Source: Daedaleopsis sinensis (Eukaryota > Basidiomycota > Agaricomycetes > Polyporales > Polyporaceae). From it: a DNA stretch of 64,000 nt. Below the pieces are notes generated by a model that ran no database searches, had not been told where the DNA came from, and saw only the letters and a list, made by a program, of their open reading frames with translations. Positions 24,180 through 34,330 of the stretch are shown here, piece after piece (position 1 is the first letter of the stretch; every line of letters starts with the position of its first letter). Both the position numbers and the translations under genes were made by a program. The stretch lies in assembly GCA_033807695.1 (NCBI GenBank), contig CM066300.1, positions 682,001-746,000 of the forward strand. The letters are read 5' to 3'.

Positions 24180-25012
24180 CGTCTTTCTGGTGTAGTTCTG
24201 GAGCGGACAGCTCCATGCTCATCCCGATGCCTTGGACTTTGTCGTCGGATGCGCAAGATTACTCTTCAAAGTTGGACACCCTGCTCTGTGGGCGAACCTG
24301 GATGTTCAGGAAAATCCCATCGCGGCTTTCTACATGTTCTGCGCTTCTGGAGGAGCCCGCATTTGTGAACTGCGCTCGTACGGAGTCACTCAGCTCGCGT
24401 CCTCGTTCGCGCGGATCCTATGCAATGCCCGAGCGTGGAAAGCGTTGCCCTTGACGCGTGACTCCCTGCGACCCAGAGATCTCTGCAATCAAAGGGCAAC
24501 TCTTGCTGGAACATCTCAAACGCGTCACGCATCTCTAGACTCGCAGGACCAATACGACGTACCACATCCTCGACTACAAACCCCGAGAGCAGTCCTTGCC
24601 GTTCCACAAGATTCCTGCGGGGCCGCGGCCCATCGTTCTCGAGACGCCCGTGCTCGTCGTCGACCACCCCTTCCATCCTAGCGACAAGCTGAGCCTGCGT
24701 CTCCTGTCATCGCGCCTCGACCCCACCTTCAGTGCGCCCCACCTCACCACGGTGCGGATCGCCCGCGGGTACAGCAACTATGCACTGGCGCGCAGGCGTG
24801 TAGAGGAGAATGGCGAAGACCTCGCGTCGGGCGCGTATAGATCTGCGGTACCTCGTCGTGCAGGTCACACCGGAGATCATCGTCGACGATGCGGACGTGG
24901 CAACCCTGTGCGTCAGTGGCCGTCGGGCGGGTCGAGCGGCTGCCCAGCCGTGCGGGGAGGATACGATGCTGGGGTGCGAGAAGTGGCCTGGATCTCTCTA
25001 TTGATCGACGAT
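24180..25012 (+). pseudogene. Decayed F-box gene
   Basis: Fragments in different plus frames resemble the F-box paralogues of this window. FVVGCARLLFKVGHPALWAN with NLDVQENP is the end of an F-box plus linker. FSAPHLTTVRIARGYSNYAL resembles the late LRR segment, and DLRYLVVQVTPEIIVDDADV matches the conserved C-terminal block of the intact copies (LERLIVQVTPVFEV in copy 3). Frame changes between them, and the absence of the N-terminal exons, indicate a pseudogene. Confidence 0.6.
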
Positions 25013-25337
25013 ATGCCCTGCTCATGTTGCCTTTCAATAAATCTGTTATGCTCGTTCCACGCTTGTGAATAGAGTGTCTCGCAGCCAGCGGTAGAAAAAT
25101 TCAATTGTTTGCGCGCACTGGCATCCTCACTGATGTCTTTGTTAGTGAGGTATTAGGACGACTTGGCCGTGTATTCGTCCCTGCTCAAGAAGTCAGTCCG
25201 GTTGCCACTTTGAACGAACGGTGTTGCAGCCTCGTGGCGTCGAAACTTAATCGCGGTCGCCATCATCCCCCTCTCTCTTCATCTCCACCAACCACCATCC
25301 CAAGCTCAGCCAACCCTCGTCCAGCAGACTTAGTGCC
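25013..25337. other. Intergenic
   Basis: 325 bases between the F-box remnant and the start of F-box copy 2. The last 100 bases are pyrimidine-rich (CTCTCTCTTCATCTCCACCA), as expected for a fungal 5' leader. Confidence 0.4.
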
Positions 25338-27194
25338 ATGCACCTAGACCTGAAGGAAAGTGTATATGCACTATTGGAGATCATCAAGCAACAAGCATCG
25401 TCCATATCGTGCGTACCTTCATGTTTAGGAACGTCACGAAGACGGCGAGACTGATTGTTGCGCTTCTCTTTGTCTAGAGATGAGGAGGTGAGTCTGAGTT
25501 TCTTGTCTTAAGCACTCACACACTGATGTAGGATGGAGATACGGGAAGTGCACGAGCCGCTCTCTCAAGCCGTCATCGTCCTCAAACGTACATGGAACAC
25601 GCATCAACCCCTCGTCAATCTGCCTGAAGAGACATTAAACCAAATCTTCTCCCACATTCCTGATCCTGCGGAGGGTAATTTTCCCCGGTTCAAGCCTTAT
25701 TGGAAGACCGATAGTATGGACAACATTATGCTGATGCCTATTACCCAAACTTGCCAACGACTTCGCGATGTGGCTCTAGGGAATCCCTTGCTCTGGAGAC
25801 ATGGATGCACCAGGGCTCACCAAACCACCTTGCCGTTTATCGTATCACGGTCAGGGAATGTCCCACTCACCATAGTCCTATCCGATTCGACCCTTCCAGG
25901 TATAGGGAGATATATTGACGACCTATGTCGGTCGGAACATGTCCAACGTATTCGCGAGCTACACTTGTGCAGCACTAAGGACTCCGACTCGCCGCAGTTC
26001 GGCTGCTCTCCATGGCCTGCGCTAGAGCGTCTTACCATACATGTCACCTACAACCACTTGAGGCCTCTTGAGCTGGTACCCGAGCATATGCCTCGATTGC
26101 GGTACCTCGATATGTGGATCTTACCATCGCAGCTTCCCCAGACTGGGTTTGCTGCGCTCACCCATCTCTCCGTATACACCACAATAGATCAGTCGACCAT
26201 GGGCGAAGACTTCGTACGGTTTATCTCTACATGTTCCAGCCTAGAGAGTCTCATTCTGAGCCTCAACAACGAGTCCCCGATGGTTTGGGGGCCTCCCCGA
26301 GTGAGGATTCCCCTCCCGCCTACGGTGCTTCCCCGCCTACGCCGAGTCACCTTCCATCACATAGAGTCCTACATGCTCAATTTCTACGTCTCTGCGTTTG
26401 CGTTGCACAGTCGCAACGAGATCGCTGTACAGATGCTGTGGTCTCGCTATATTCGGGCAAACGAAGTACCATGGGACAACATTCTTCCACATCACCCTAG
26501 TTGCAGCGAGAATGCACCCCTCCTTGTTATGCTGCAGCACACATCGCCAGTTGATCAGCATCCCAGTGTATCCGTCACTGCGATAGGGGCCAGGGCGACC
26601 GTGCGCGTTGCAGCTGACATCTATCCACACCTGCTTCAGGCGGCCGCCTTTCTCGCGGGAGTACGCGACGTCTGGATCGACTTCCCCCAAGATCCCTCTC
26701 ACACTACCATCATCTCCATGACACTCATGGCCATCCCCGCGCTCGAGACAGTGACTTTCGTCACGGATTACACCCAATGCCGCGAATCGGCCGGGCCCAG
26801 CCTCCACGTCGTTCCGAAGTACTCTGAGCGTCCTAGGGGCTCCTCGCGCGTCCGGACGCTCCGGTTCGTGCATGGCTTCAGCGAGGACGAGACGGCGCCG
26901 CCTGTCACGAACTCGCAGGAGTTGGATCACGGTCCTCTCGAGCTGCCGATGAAGCTGGACCTGAGCAATCTTGCGGTAGGGTTTGCGTCGGATGGGTACG
27001 ACTACTTCGATGAGCTGGTGCTGCAGGTGACGGCACATGTGGAGGTCGATGAAGATGCGGTCGCAACATTGCGGGAATACGTCCGCGTTGTGCGGGTGGA
27101 GCGCATCGAGACTTTGCCGGAGCCACCTGTGCCCAAGTTCTCCGAGGAGGCTTCGAGCAGTACGCGAATGATTCATGACGCTTCTCTGTGGTGA
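25338..27194 (+). CDS. F-box protein, copy 2
   Basis: Three exons: 25338-25408 (71 nt), the micro-exon 25478-25487 (10 nt) and 25539-27194. The start MHLDLKESVYALLEIIKQQA aligns with copy 1, and the exon lengths are identical. The exon 3 acceptor is taken as GATGGAG, not the upstream TGTAG, because only the former keeps frame and gives IREVHEPLSQAV, which aligns with IWELHGPLSEAA in copy 1. The F-box is NLPEETLNQIFSHIPD then CQRLRDVALGNPLLWRHG; LRR-like segments follow, with the conserved end YDYFDELVLQVTAHVEVDED. The role is as for copy 1, target unknown. It is closer to copy 1 than to copy 3. Confidence 0.88.
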
Positions 27195-28688
27195 CCGTGA
27201 CGCTGACAAACAGTGAGAGGGTTGCATCTTCGCATCATTGGGCTGCTACTGACGCTGATACCTTGCTACCTAGATAAGGGTAACCGTGGCGAGAGGTACG
27301 AGTTGGATGAAACGTCGTGAGAGTTAGAAAGGAGGTGTAAGTTGAAGGAAGGATACAGTAAAGTCGAGCTGGCAATCACTACAAATTTCTTGCTAAGAGC
27401 AGTTCAATTAAGCAGTAACTCGAAATCGCCTCACCTGAGTCGCCTCACAGACCCCTGGTAGACCTGATCGAAATCATCCGTATATATCATGCAGCTGTTA
27501 AGTAGTGACTCTGGTTAGACGGTGTGTCTTAGTACGGGGCTGTCGTACGTAGCGAGTACAGGCGGCTAAACCTACCCATCTCCTCCTCAGGGCAGGTCCA
27601 TGCGGTGCGTCATCCGGAAGGGCGCTTGATTCGCCTCTCGACCTACTTATCTCTACAGTCTACCTGCACCCGTCCTACCCACTGTCGTGACCATCCTCGA
27701 CCATCTTATAAAGCACCACACAAGCCCCAAGTGCGGAGGGATATGAATATAGGTACTTGAAGCGATGAAGACGCTGCGCCTTGTGAACGGCCGCTCGTTG
27801 TGCGTTATTCACCGTTCTGATATTTCGCCTGTCATCGAGGAAGATGCTAGACCAGCTCACGCAGTACGACTGCCTCGACACGTTGGTCGGGCAGACGACG
27901 TCTGGCTTGCTTGGAGGTGGATCTCGACGAGGCGCTGATGTGTATTCCGAAGGGTCAGGGATGAAAAGGTGATTTCTCTCTCGCGACATTGCCAAACAAC
28001 CTACGAGCTTCTGTGTAGAGCAGGTACAGTGAGTCCTCTGGACACGTCTACGGTAACCTACTAACAACAAACCCTGTCATGCAAGAATTTAACATGTGTA
28101 TACCGGGCTGCAGTTGGCTTCCAGGTGTTGCTACTACTTAGTACGGCTACGACCAGGCTACGACTGAGGAAGGTTGAGCGACTTCGTTGCCAAATCTCGA
28201 GGACTCAGCTGATTCAGTCCGCACACATGTGAGTACAGACCAGTCTGGACTCTGGGCTGCGAGCCCAGGGCATTTCTGCACTGATCTTCGGCTACAGCCA
28301 CCTGAAGCCAGACTTTGATACCCATGATCTTCTCCGACGCGGACTTGCGGAAGCAATATTGTCTGTCAGGATGGTCCGCCCTGCTCCGTACTTAAGTAAA
28401 TTTGAATATCAGAAATCAAAAACGCGGCCTAGGTCGAGTCTCTGTGCCTCTCCGACTCGACCTTACGGCGACCCACGGTAGCAATATCGGCGCCGCCTCG
28501 CCGCTTTTTGAACTCTACAGGTCCATATGCATGGCCACAACCTGGCCACCACTCTGGGCTTTGACACACTCGGACTCCCGGTTGAGAATGACGGTCTGGA
28601 GGCAAGCGGTTGAGCGATCGGCCCTGCTAGTTCTCTAGTCCCGTGACATCCAGTGCGTCGGGATGTGCGACCCACCGTCGAAGTGATG
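27195..28688. other. Intergenic, nothing recognised
   Basis: About 1.5 kb between F-box copy 2 and the promoter of secreted-protein copy B. A minus-strand frame of 131 codons at 27675-28070 shows no domain. No repeat or RNA gene was seen. Confidence 0.4.
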
Positions 28689-28707
28689 GGCGGCGATCCC
28701 AGCCAGG
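28689..28707 (+). promoter_or_regulatory. 19-bp upstream motif shared with copy A
   Basis: GGCGGCGATCCCAGCCAGG, 228-246 bases before the copy B ATG, exact match to 13006-13024 upstream of copy A. It may be a binding site or residual duplicate sequence. Confidence 0.45.
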
Positions 28708-28810
28708 CCAGAGAAAGACGACCCAAGAGTACACACTTGGTCTTGGCAGCAACTTGGTCACACGTAAACCGACCTAGCGATTGCAAGCTCTGTGCCTCTT
28801 TGTGCGCGGG

Positions 28811-28816
28811 TATAAA
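28811..28816 (+). promoter_or_regulatory. TATA box of secreted-protein copy B
   Basis: TATAAA in context GCGGGTATAAAGAGC, 124 bases before the ATG. The following leader has TCAGTCAAAC shared with the other two copies. Confidence 0.65.
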
Positions 28817-28934
28817 GAGCACCAACTTGCCGCCCTCCCTTCCTCAGTCAAACAACTCCTCTCATCGACTCGACTTCCAGTCCAATCCCCAACCTTCCTC
28901 TTACTCCCGTATTCTTCAAGGACCTGTGATCAAC

Positions 28935-29688
28935 ATGCTCGCGCTCACCTCACTCGTCCTCTCCCTCGCCCTCTCCGCTGCCTCCTCTGCCATTCCCTAC
29001 AGGCGTCAGGGCACCGACTTCCCCTGGTGCAACGCCCTTCGCGCGACCTGCGAGAAGCAGTTGGTGAACTCGACGGACTTCTATGACTTCCTGACGCACG
29101 ACGCATGCTTGTTCGGGTCTGCGTGCCCACCCGACTTCCTCGGGCCCGACGACGGCCCGCTCCCCGCCCGCCGGAACGTGCAGCTATTCATCCGCCAAGT
29201 GGCGCTCGACGTGAAGGGCCCCGGATATGAGCCGCCGCACAGCGAGGACCTCCGTGTCCCGACTTCGGTATGTCTGTCGTTCAGCGTAGCGAACCGCGAG
29301 TGTACGACGCTAACACCTTAGTTTGTGTTCTAGCTTCTCCAGCAGATCTCGACTAACGGCAACACGATCACGCAGCAGAACTTCATCGACGGATTCTACC
29401 AGTGCGTACTTCTTTGCTGTTCATGCTTTACAGCATCGTGTGCTGATGAGCATTGGTAGTGCTTTGGATGCGTCGAGCGGACCCTGGCCGACGAACGTCA
29501 GCATCGTCAAGGACTACTTCAGCTACATCGTCGACTGGTACGCGTTCTTCTCCCGCATGCCTGTTGTGGTATCCCGGCTTACGCGCACATCTTACAGGAC
29601 GGCTGTGTGCAACGGCAATATCCCGTTCAAGAACTTTGCCGACTACTTCGTGTACAGCTCGTACGTGAAGAGCTCGGACAACTGCTAA
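28935..29688 (+). CDS. Small secreted cysteine protein, copy B
   Basis: Four exons (28935-29267, 29334-29401, 29460-29537, 29598-29688) give 189 aa. The N terminus is a signal peptide (MLALTSLVLSLALSAASSA) followed by the dibasic site YRRQ, a probable Kex2-type processing point. The mature part has WCNALRATCEKQ, DACLFGSACPPDFLG, RRNVQLFIRQVALD, ISTNGNTITQQNFIDGFY, SSGPWPTNVSIVKDYF and ends FADYFVYSSYVKSSDNC. Paired cysteines suggest disulphides in an extracellular protein. No named family is recognised. Intron positions and the last three exon lengths (68, 78, 91 nt) are identical in copy C. Confidence 0.85.
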
Positions 29689-30045
29689 ACGGTGGACTCC
29701 GCATAAACTTCCGCTGCTACCATTTATGACTTGAAACGGATTCTTATGATGGACAGTACTGTTCGGACATTCCTTTCCCTTCCCGCTTCGAACCCTTTCG
29801 AACACTTCTTCATGAACACTATCATGAACATTCGAACTCTATAATTCGCTGTGTAATTTTCACTGTACAATTGCTGTAATGCAATTCCCTCGACATCCAG
29901 TCGCGTTCAGCACATACGGTGTTGAGGGTATTCTGCTTTTCCGCCCCCCCCCCCCCCCCTTAACCTCCAATGGATCGTCGTGTACGCGCCTCTTCTTCCT
30001 GAACTCACTACCATGATCACCTACGGCGTCACCTCAAGACGGCTC
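29689..30045. other. Intergenic between converging genes, with a C16 tract
   Basis: This 357-base gap separates the convergent 3' ends of copy B and APH copy 2. It contains an uninterrupted run of 16 C at 29944-29959, a site prone to length error in sequencing and replication. Nothing else was seen. Confidence 0.6.
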
Positions 30046-31437
30046 CTACTCTTCCTCCGAGGCACTACTCGCAGAGCCATCACATTCGTCAGTCTTTTCA
30101 TCTTCAAAGCAGTCATACTCTGACAACCGCGAAAGTAAGCATTCAGCGGTCCAGCTCGAATCATGTGGCACAAACGCACCTTTCACTTTTGCCACTTCCC
30201 GGCGATCCTGCATAAACCACGCGCTGTGCTCAACGCCGTCCATCGCCTCGAAGGTGACTCGGATCGACCCGAACACGTACTTGCCGACATGCCCGAGGAT
30301 CTCGTGCAGCGTCGGCGGGTCGACCACCGCCGTCGCGAGCGTGCACACGACGTGTGAGTTGCGCACAACGTCTCCAAGGGTCCCCCCAGAGACCCTGTCG
30401 ACCGCCCGCGTGTACATCTCCCTGTACGCATGCAGGTCCGCCTCCGTGTCGCAGTGCGCCCGCCGCTGGTAGCCGTGGTACATGAGCGGGTCCCAGTCAA
30501 CCGTGAGCCACGCGGGGTAGCCGAGCGCGCCGAGCTGCCGCGGCTGCGTCGAGAGCCCGTCCCAGTCGATGAACGCCGCGACGTCCCCCGCGGCGTCGAC
30601 GAGGATGTTCTGCGAGTCGAAGTCGGGCGGCGCGAGCGCGAACGGCGCGCGGTCGTAGCGCATGTCCGGGAGACCGCCGAGGAAGAGGCGGAGCATTGCG
30701 TACCCGTCGCTGGGCCTGCCGCGCTCCTGCAGTCGAGCGTCGAGCAGCGCGAAGAGGTACGCGTGCGTGGTGGTGAACGGGCCGAAGGGAGCACCGGTAC
30801 TGTAGTCGGGGTCGAAGGGGAAGGCGGAGGTGAAGGGGACGACGCGGTAGGGCCCAGTGGGATCGGTGCGGTCGATGCGGCCTATCTGGTCAAACTCTAG
30901 CTTGGAGAGCTCGACCATGTGGCGCGCGATGGACGTGAGCGTGCGCTCTTTGCTGCGCTCGCCGGTCCACCAGGAGGGGTCGTTCCAGACATCGATGAGG
31001 CGAGTGCCGTGTACGTAGTCCATGATCATGTATGGGTGTTGAATGAGGTTGGCGACGGTGCAGTCGTACGCGTGAACGCGTGGGATGGGGATAGAGGTCT
31101 GCTCCGCGATGTATTCGAGCCCGACCATGTCGAGTCGCATGTCGTTTGCGCGGGCGGCGTCCCAAGATGTGAATGGGACACGGACCACCCACGAGACGCC
31201 ATCGGAGAAGTCTGCTCGGTAAACGACATTGAATGCGCCATGCTTGGGGGGTTGGTTGATGGCGCATGTAACTTCGACGAGGCTGCTCGTAGTGGAGTTT
31301 CTACGGGCTTCAAGAGCCAGAGACCCCACCAAAGCCGTATCTAGGCTGTTAATAAGTGCAGCTGCATCGTCTTCGCAACCGCTGGCACTTGAGCAGGAGG
31401 AGGAGGAGGAGCTAGACAGCGTAGACAATACAGCCAT
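30046..31437 (-). CDS. APH-like kinase-fold protein, copy 2
   Basis: Two exons (30180-31437, 30046-30119). The start MAVLSTLSSSSSSS aligns with the Ser-rich head of copy 1; the open frame upstream of it is not needed. It shares GAFNVVYRADFSD, VVRVPF, IPIPRVHAYDCT, APPDFDSQNILVD and FIDWDGL with copy 1, so the altered catalytic loop is conserved in both. The 60-nt intron is a multiple of three without a stop, so retention would give a longer in-frame protein. Its GTGCGT donor and TGTCAG acceptor match the intron position of copy 1. The C terminus is acidic (EYDCFEDEKTDECD). Substrate unknown. Confidence 0.82.
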   Translation of the reverse strand: MAVLSTLSSSSSSSCSSASGCEDDAAALINSLDTALVGSLALEARRNSTTSSLVEVTCAINQPPKHGAFNVVYRADFSDGVSWVVRVPFTSWDAARANDMRLDMVGLEYIAEQTSIPIPRVHAYDCTVANLIQHPYMIMDYVHGTRLIDVWNDPSWWTGERSKERTLTSIARHMVELSKLEFDQIGRIDRTDPTGPYRVVPFTSAFPFDPDYSTGAPFGPFTTTHAYLFALLDARLQERGRPSDGYAMLRLFLGGLPDMRYDRAPFALAPPDFDSQNILVDAAGDVAAFIDWDGLSTQPRQLGALGYPAWLTVDWDPLMYHGYQRRAHCDTEADLHAYREMYTRAVDRVSGGTLGDVVRNSHVVCTLATAVVDPPTLHEILGHVGKYVFGSIRVTFEAMDGVEHSAWFMQDRREVAKVKGAFVPHDSSWTAECLLSRLSEYDCFEDEKTDECDGSASSASEEE

Positions 31438-31958
31438 AGAGATGAGAGAAGGAGGAGAGGTTCTTCGCACCAAAGTAGCCGCACGGCCTGTATTTGTACT
31501 ACAGGGCAATGCGGTAGCCACTGGCCCGCATTCAAGTAAGGCTTTTGTCATTTCGGGCCACCAGACTGCTAATGCTTTGTTTCAGTGTCTTTGTTATTCT
31601 TCAGTGGCAAGATCATTTATCAGACGAAAGAAAGCTCGTCCTACTCACGAGCTGTAGTGGATTGTTGAATGGACGGTACATCGTGTAGTTAGTGATTTCA
31701 GAGCTGCGACAGATCGTCGTCAAGCTCAGGTGGTGGCCCCAATATAGAAATGTAAGCGCTCTCCGGCGGTCCGACAACTAGTAGGTAGTTCCCATACTAT
31801 CCACTGTCGTTATCACGGGTCGTGTGGTGTAACGTTATAATAGAAGAGTACAGACTGAGTTTGAAGGCAAATCGAGCACATGGTATTACAAGGCACCAGC
31901 GAAGAAGTGAGCAGGCTAGCCTGGGTGCCGCAGATGGACTATGGCGAGTGTGTGCCAA
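31438..31958. other. Intergenic
   Basis: 521 bases between the 5' end of APH copy 2 and the 3' end of the small Cys-rich gene; no site or repeat was recognised. Confidence 0.4.
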
Positions 31959-32265
31959 TCAATTTCTCCCCTTCTTCTTCTTCTTCTCCTCCTGGCTACC
32001 ACTAGACCCACTCTCGTCTTGAGAAGCTTGGGACTCGGCGGCCTTAGAAGCAGTATGACGAGCGATGGCCTCACATTTTGCACATCTCCATCCTCTGTTC
32101 ACCGAAACGTCTGAGTGGTGCGGACAGATGTGGAAATGCTCCTTCTTGAGGCAAGTCCGACCCTTCATAGAGCCGCAGACATCGCTGAGTACAGAGCTCA
32201 AGATCAGCACGGAAAATCCACAAATCTGTAGGTGATTGAACACACCAGTGATGGAAAAGAGTCAT
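31959..32265 (-). CDS. Small Cys/His-rich (zinc-ligand) protein
   Basis: Two exons (32246-32265 and 31959-32184) give 81 aa. The join yields MTLFHHCDVCGSMKGRTCLK, with further ligands in HFHICPHH and GWRCAKCEA. The pattern C-x2-C ... H-x-C-x2-H ... C-x2-C looks like one or two small zinc-binding knuckles. A Ser/Glu-rich linker and a run of five lysines (EEKKKKKGRN) follow; the lysine codons come from a GAA/GAG-rich tract. The 20-nt first exon is supported by the frame and by the GTGTGT donor. Similar short Cys-rich proteins occur in basidiomycetes, but I do not know a function. Confidence 0.65.
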
Positions 32266-33396
32266 TGTGTCGAAGGGTGTAGTGCTCGGCGGGTGACCTA
32301 GACAGACGAGAGAGCGGATCTGACTCCAAATCGGTTGGTAGGACAATATCAGATACGTTCTGTCCCTAGGTAGACATGGTACTCACAACTTATGTGAAGC
32401 TGGTTATTGACTCGAGGTGCGTGTTCGATATGGATGAATGTGGCAGAACGAAACCATTTGATGGCAACGCTGGTTCCTCTTATGCGAAGCTTTGTCAAAG
32501 CTTCAGAACGCCAAGACCATTGCAAACCTGTAGCAATCTAAGCGATATGGCTTTGGCTAGAACGTAGGATCCAAATCAAACCTCGCGTCGCAACAGTGCA
32601 GTGGCAGGTCGCTGCAGCCGCACTATGAGTCCCTCAGCTACATCCCGAGCCCAACGGTGCACCTGCCACTCCCGGCATCAACTTGAAAAGCAATCCTAGG
32701 CACAAGGAAGTATCAGCAAATGTCTGCAAGATGATCGCTGACCTTCTTGGTGCCATACACACGAATGCCACACCGCAGCCGTATGCATATATCTAGATTT
32801 CGAGGGTCACGGTAATTCGCTGGCCATCGCATTCGCGATCGGCGCCCCGAGGGACCCAGTACGCTGTCAAGGATTCGGTCGTAGCATTGTCACGATTGAT
32901 CGCACATTGGAGAGCATGGTGGTAGAGACAATCTCAAGCTGTAGGCTGACAGCCAGTATCATATCAGTATGCATGGCATGGAAGACGAAGTTGAAGCGGG
33001 CTCCGTTCAAGTTCAAGATTTGCCCAAGGGCCGGGTGTAGCCCTCACGTCGTGACCCTTTCTGTTCGTACGTTGTTAGTCGTTGTATCTCTTGCAGTACT
33101 GTGTGTGTACTGCACCTTTCAAACTCTGACACGAGATCGTAGTAGAGTCCGAGGAGGAGACGAAGGGAGACCAGTCGTCCTCTTGAGCTGTCCCGGTGGC
33201 CCGGACCGAGGATCCCGGGTGCGTCTAACTAGATCTGGCGCCTACGGCCACAGCCTTTGTCTACCCCTGCGGCAACTTGTTGCAACTACACCGTCTTCCA
33301 CTCGTCTTCACTCACCGTTGAATCTTGTTGTTCCCTCCAATTACTTCAACTACCAATCCGCGAGAGGGACGTACATTGCGAAGGGGACAGGCAATC
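32266..33396. other. Intergenic
   Basis: 1.1 kb between the small Cys-rich gene and the UBE2W-like gene, which point away from each other, so it should hold both promoters. A plus-strand frame at 32907-33470 shows no domain and overlaps the true UBE2W first exon in another frame. Confidence 0.4.
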
Positions 33397-34330
33397 ATGA
33401 CAGCCGTATCGACGCGACGACTGCAAAAGGAGCTTGCAGACATCAAGAGAGAAGGTACCCCGGTCGGTGAGACACCAACTCACACTTTGTATGTTCTACA
33501 CTCATCGGGGGCTCCAAACGTGCAAGGTATTGTGCTGCTGAGTGCGGAAGACTTCGCTACATGGTATCTGTCGGTCGAAGTGTTGGGAGATACTGTCTAC
33601 GAGGTGAGTCGCCGTCCTCTCGCCACCGTCTACCGAATCGAGACCGAAAGGACGACCGTCTGGGCGTACTAGGGAGAAAAGTTTGCGCTCAAGTTCCGCT
33701 TCGACAACCAATACCCCATCTCTGCGCCCGCCGTGCAGTTCGTTGTCGGCGACGGTTACGCGGCGCCAGTCCACCCCGTATGTTCCACACTGCAAGATCC
33801 GTAATGCGCTGAGCGAATTCATAGCTGCCTTTGTAGCATGTCTACTCCAACGGCCATGTACGTGCTCTCCCGCACGTATTCTTTGATCTACAACTAAGGG
33901 CTGTGCATTATAGATATGTGCATCTATCCTCGGGAGCGAATGGTCGCCCGTGCTCAGCGTCGTCTCTGTGTGCGTGACCATTCAGAGCATGCTAGCTTCG
34001 TGCAAGGTATGTCTTACTCTCTTGAACTCCCGGTGTATGATGCTCAGCGACTCCGTGCTGCAGAGGAAAGAACGGTAAGCTCTCACTGAAAACGGGCGCT
34101 TGCAGCATTATCAGTATCGCATGTCTCTTCTAGACCTCCAGACAACGACCGATACGTCTCCCATGCGCCGGAGAACCCGAAGAAGGTATGTTTTCTGTAT
34201 TTTTATGTTTCAGTTGGGAGACTGACAGGTCACGCAGACGCGGTGGGACTTCCATGGTACGCTTTCTCCGCTCATGTGCATGTAATCCTCTGATCGACAT
34301 CGTATGAACGCATCCACAGACGACAAGTAA
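33397..34330 (+). CDS. Ubiquitin-conjugating enzyme E2, UBE2W-like
   Basis: Nine exons sum exactly to 459 nt (152 aa): 33397-33466, 33527-33603, 33673-33777, 33837-33857, 33914-34006, 34064-34074, 34134-34185, 34238-34256 and 34320-34330. The protein starts MTAVSTRRLQKELADIKREG and contains the UBC core FRFDNQYPISAPAVQFVV. The active-site region is HVYSNGHICASILGSEWSPV, where the Cys after GHI is the catalytic thiol. It ends DNDRYVSHAPENPKKTRWDF. HVYSNG in place of HPN and the short C terminus are UBE2W hallmarks; that subfamily attaches ubiquitin to protein N termini. Exons 6 and 9 are 11 nt each. Acts in cytosol or nucleus by family knowledge. Confidence 0.95.

Noticed and set aside
28935..29688. 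Hydrophobin or LysM identity for the secreted proteins
   Set aside because: The eight-cysteine CC-spaced pattern of hydrophobins and any LysM motif are absent.
30046..31551. Upstream extension of APH copy 2 to 31551
   Set aside because: The extra N-terminal residues have no counterpart in copy 1, whereas the MAVLSTLS start aligns with the start of copy 1.
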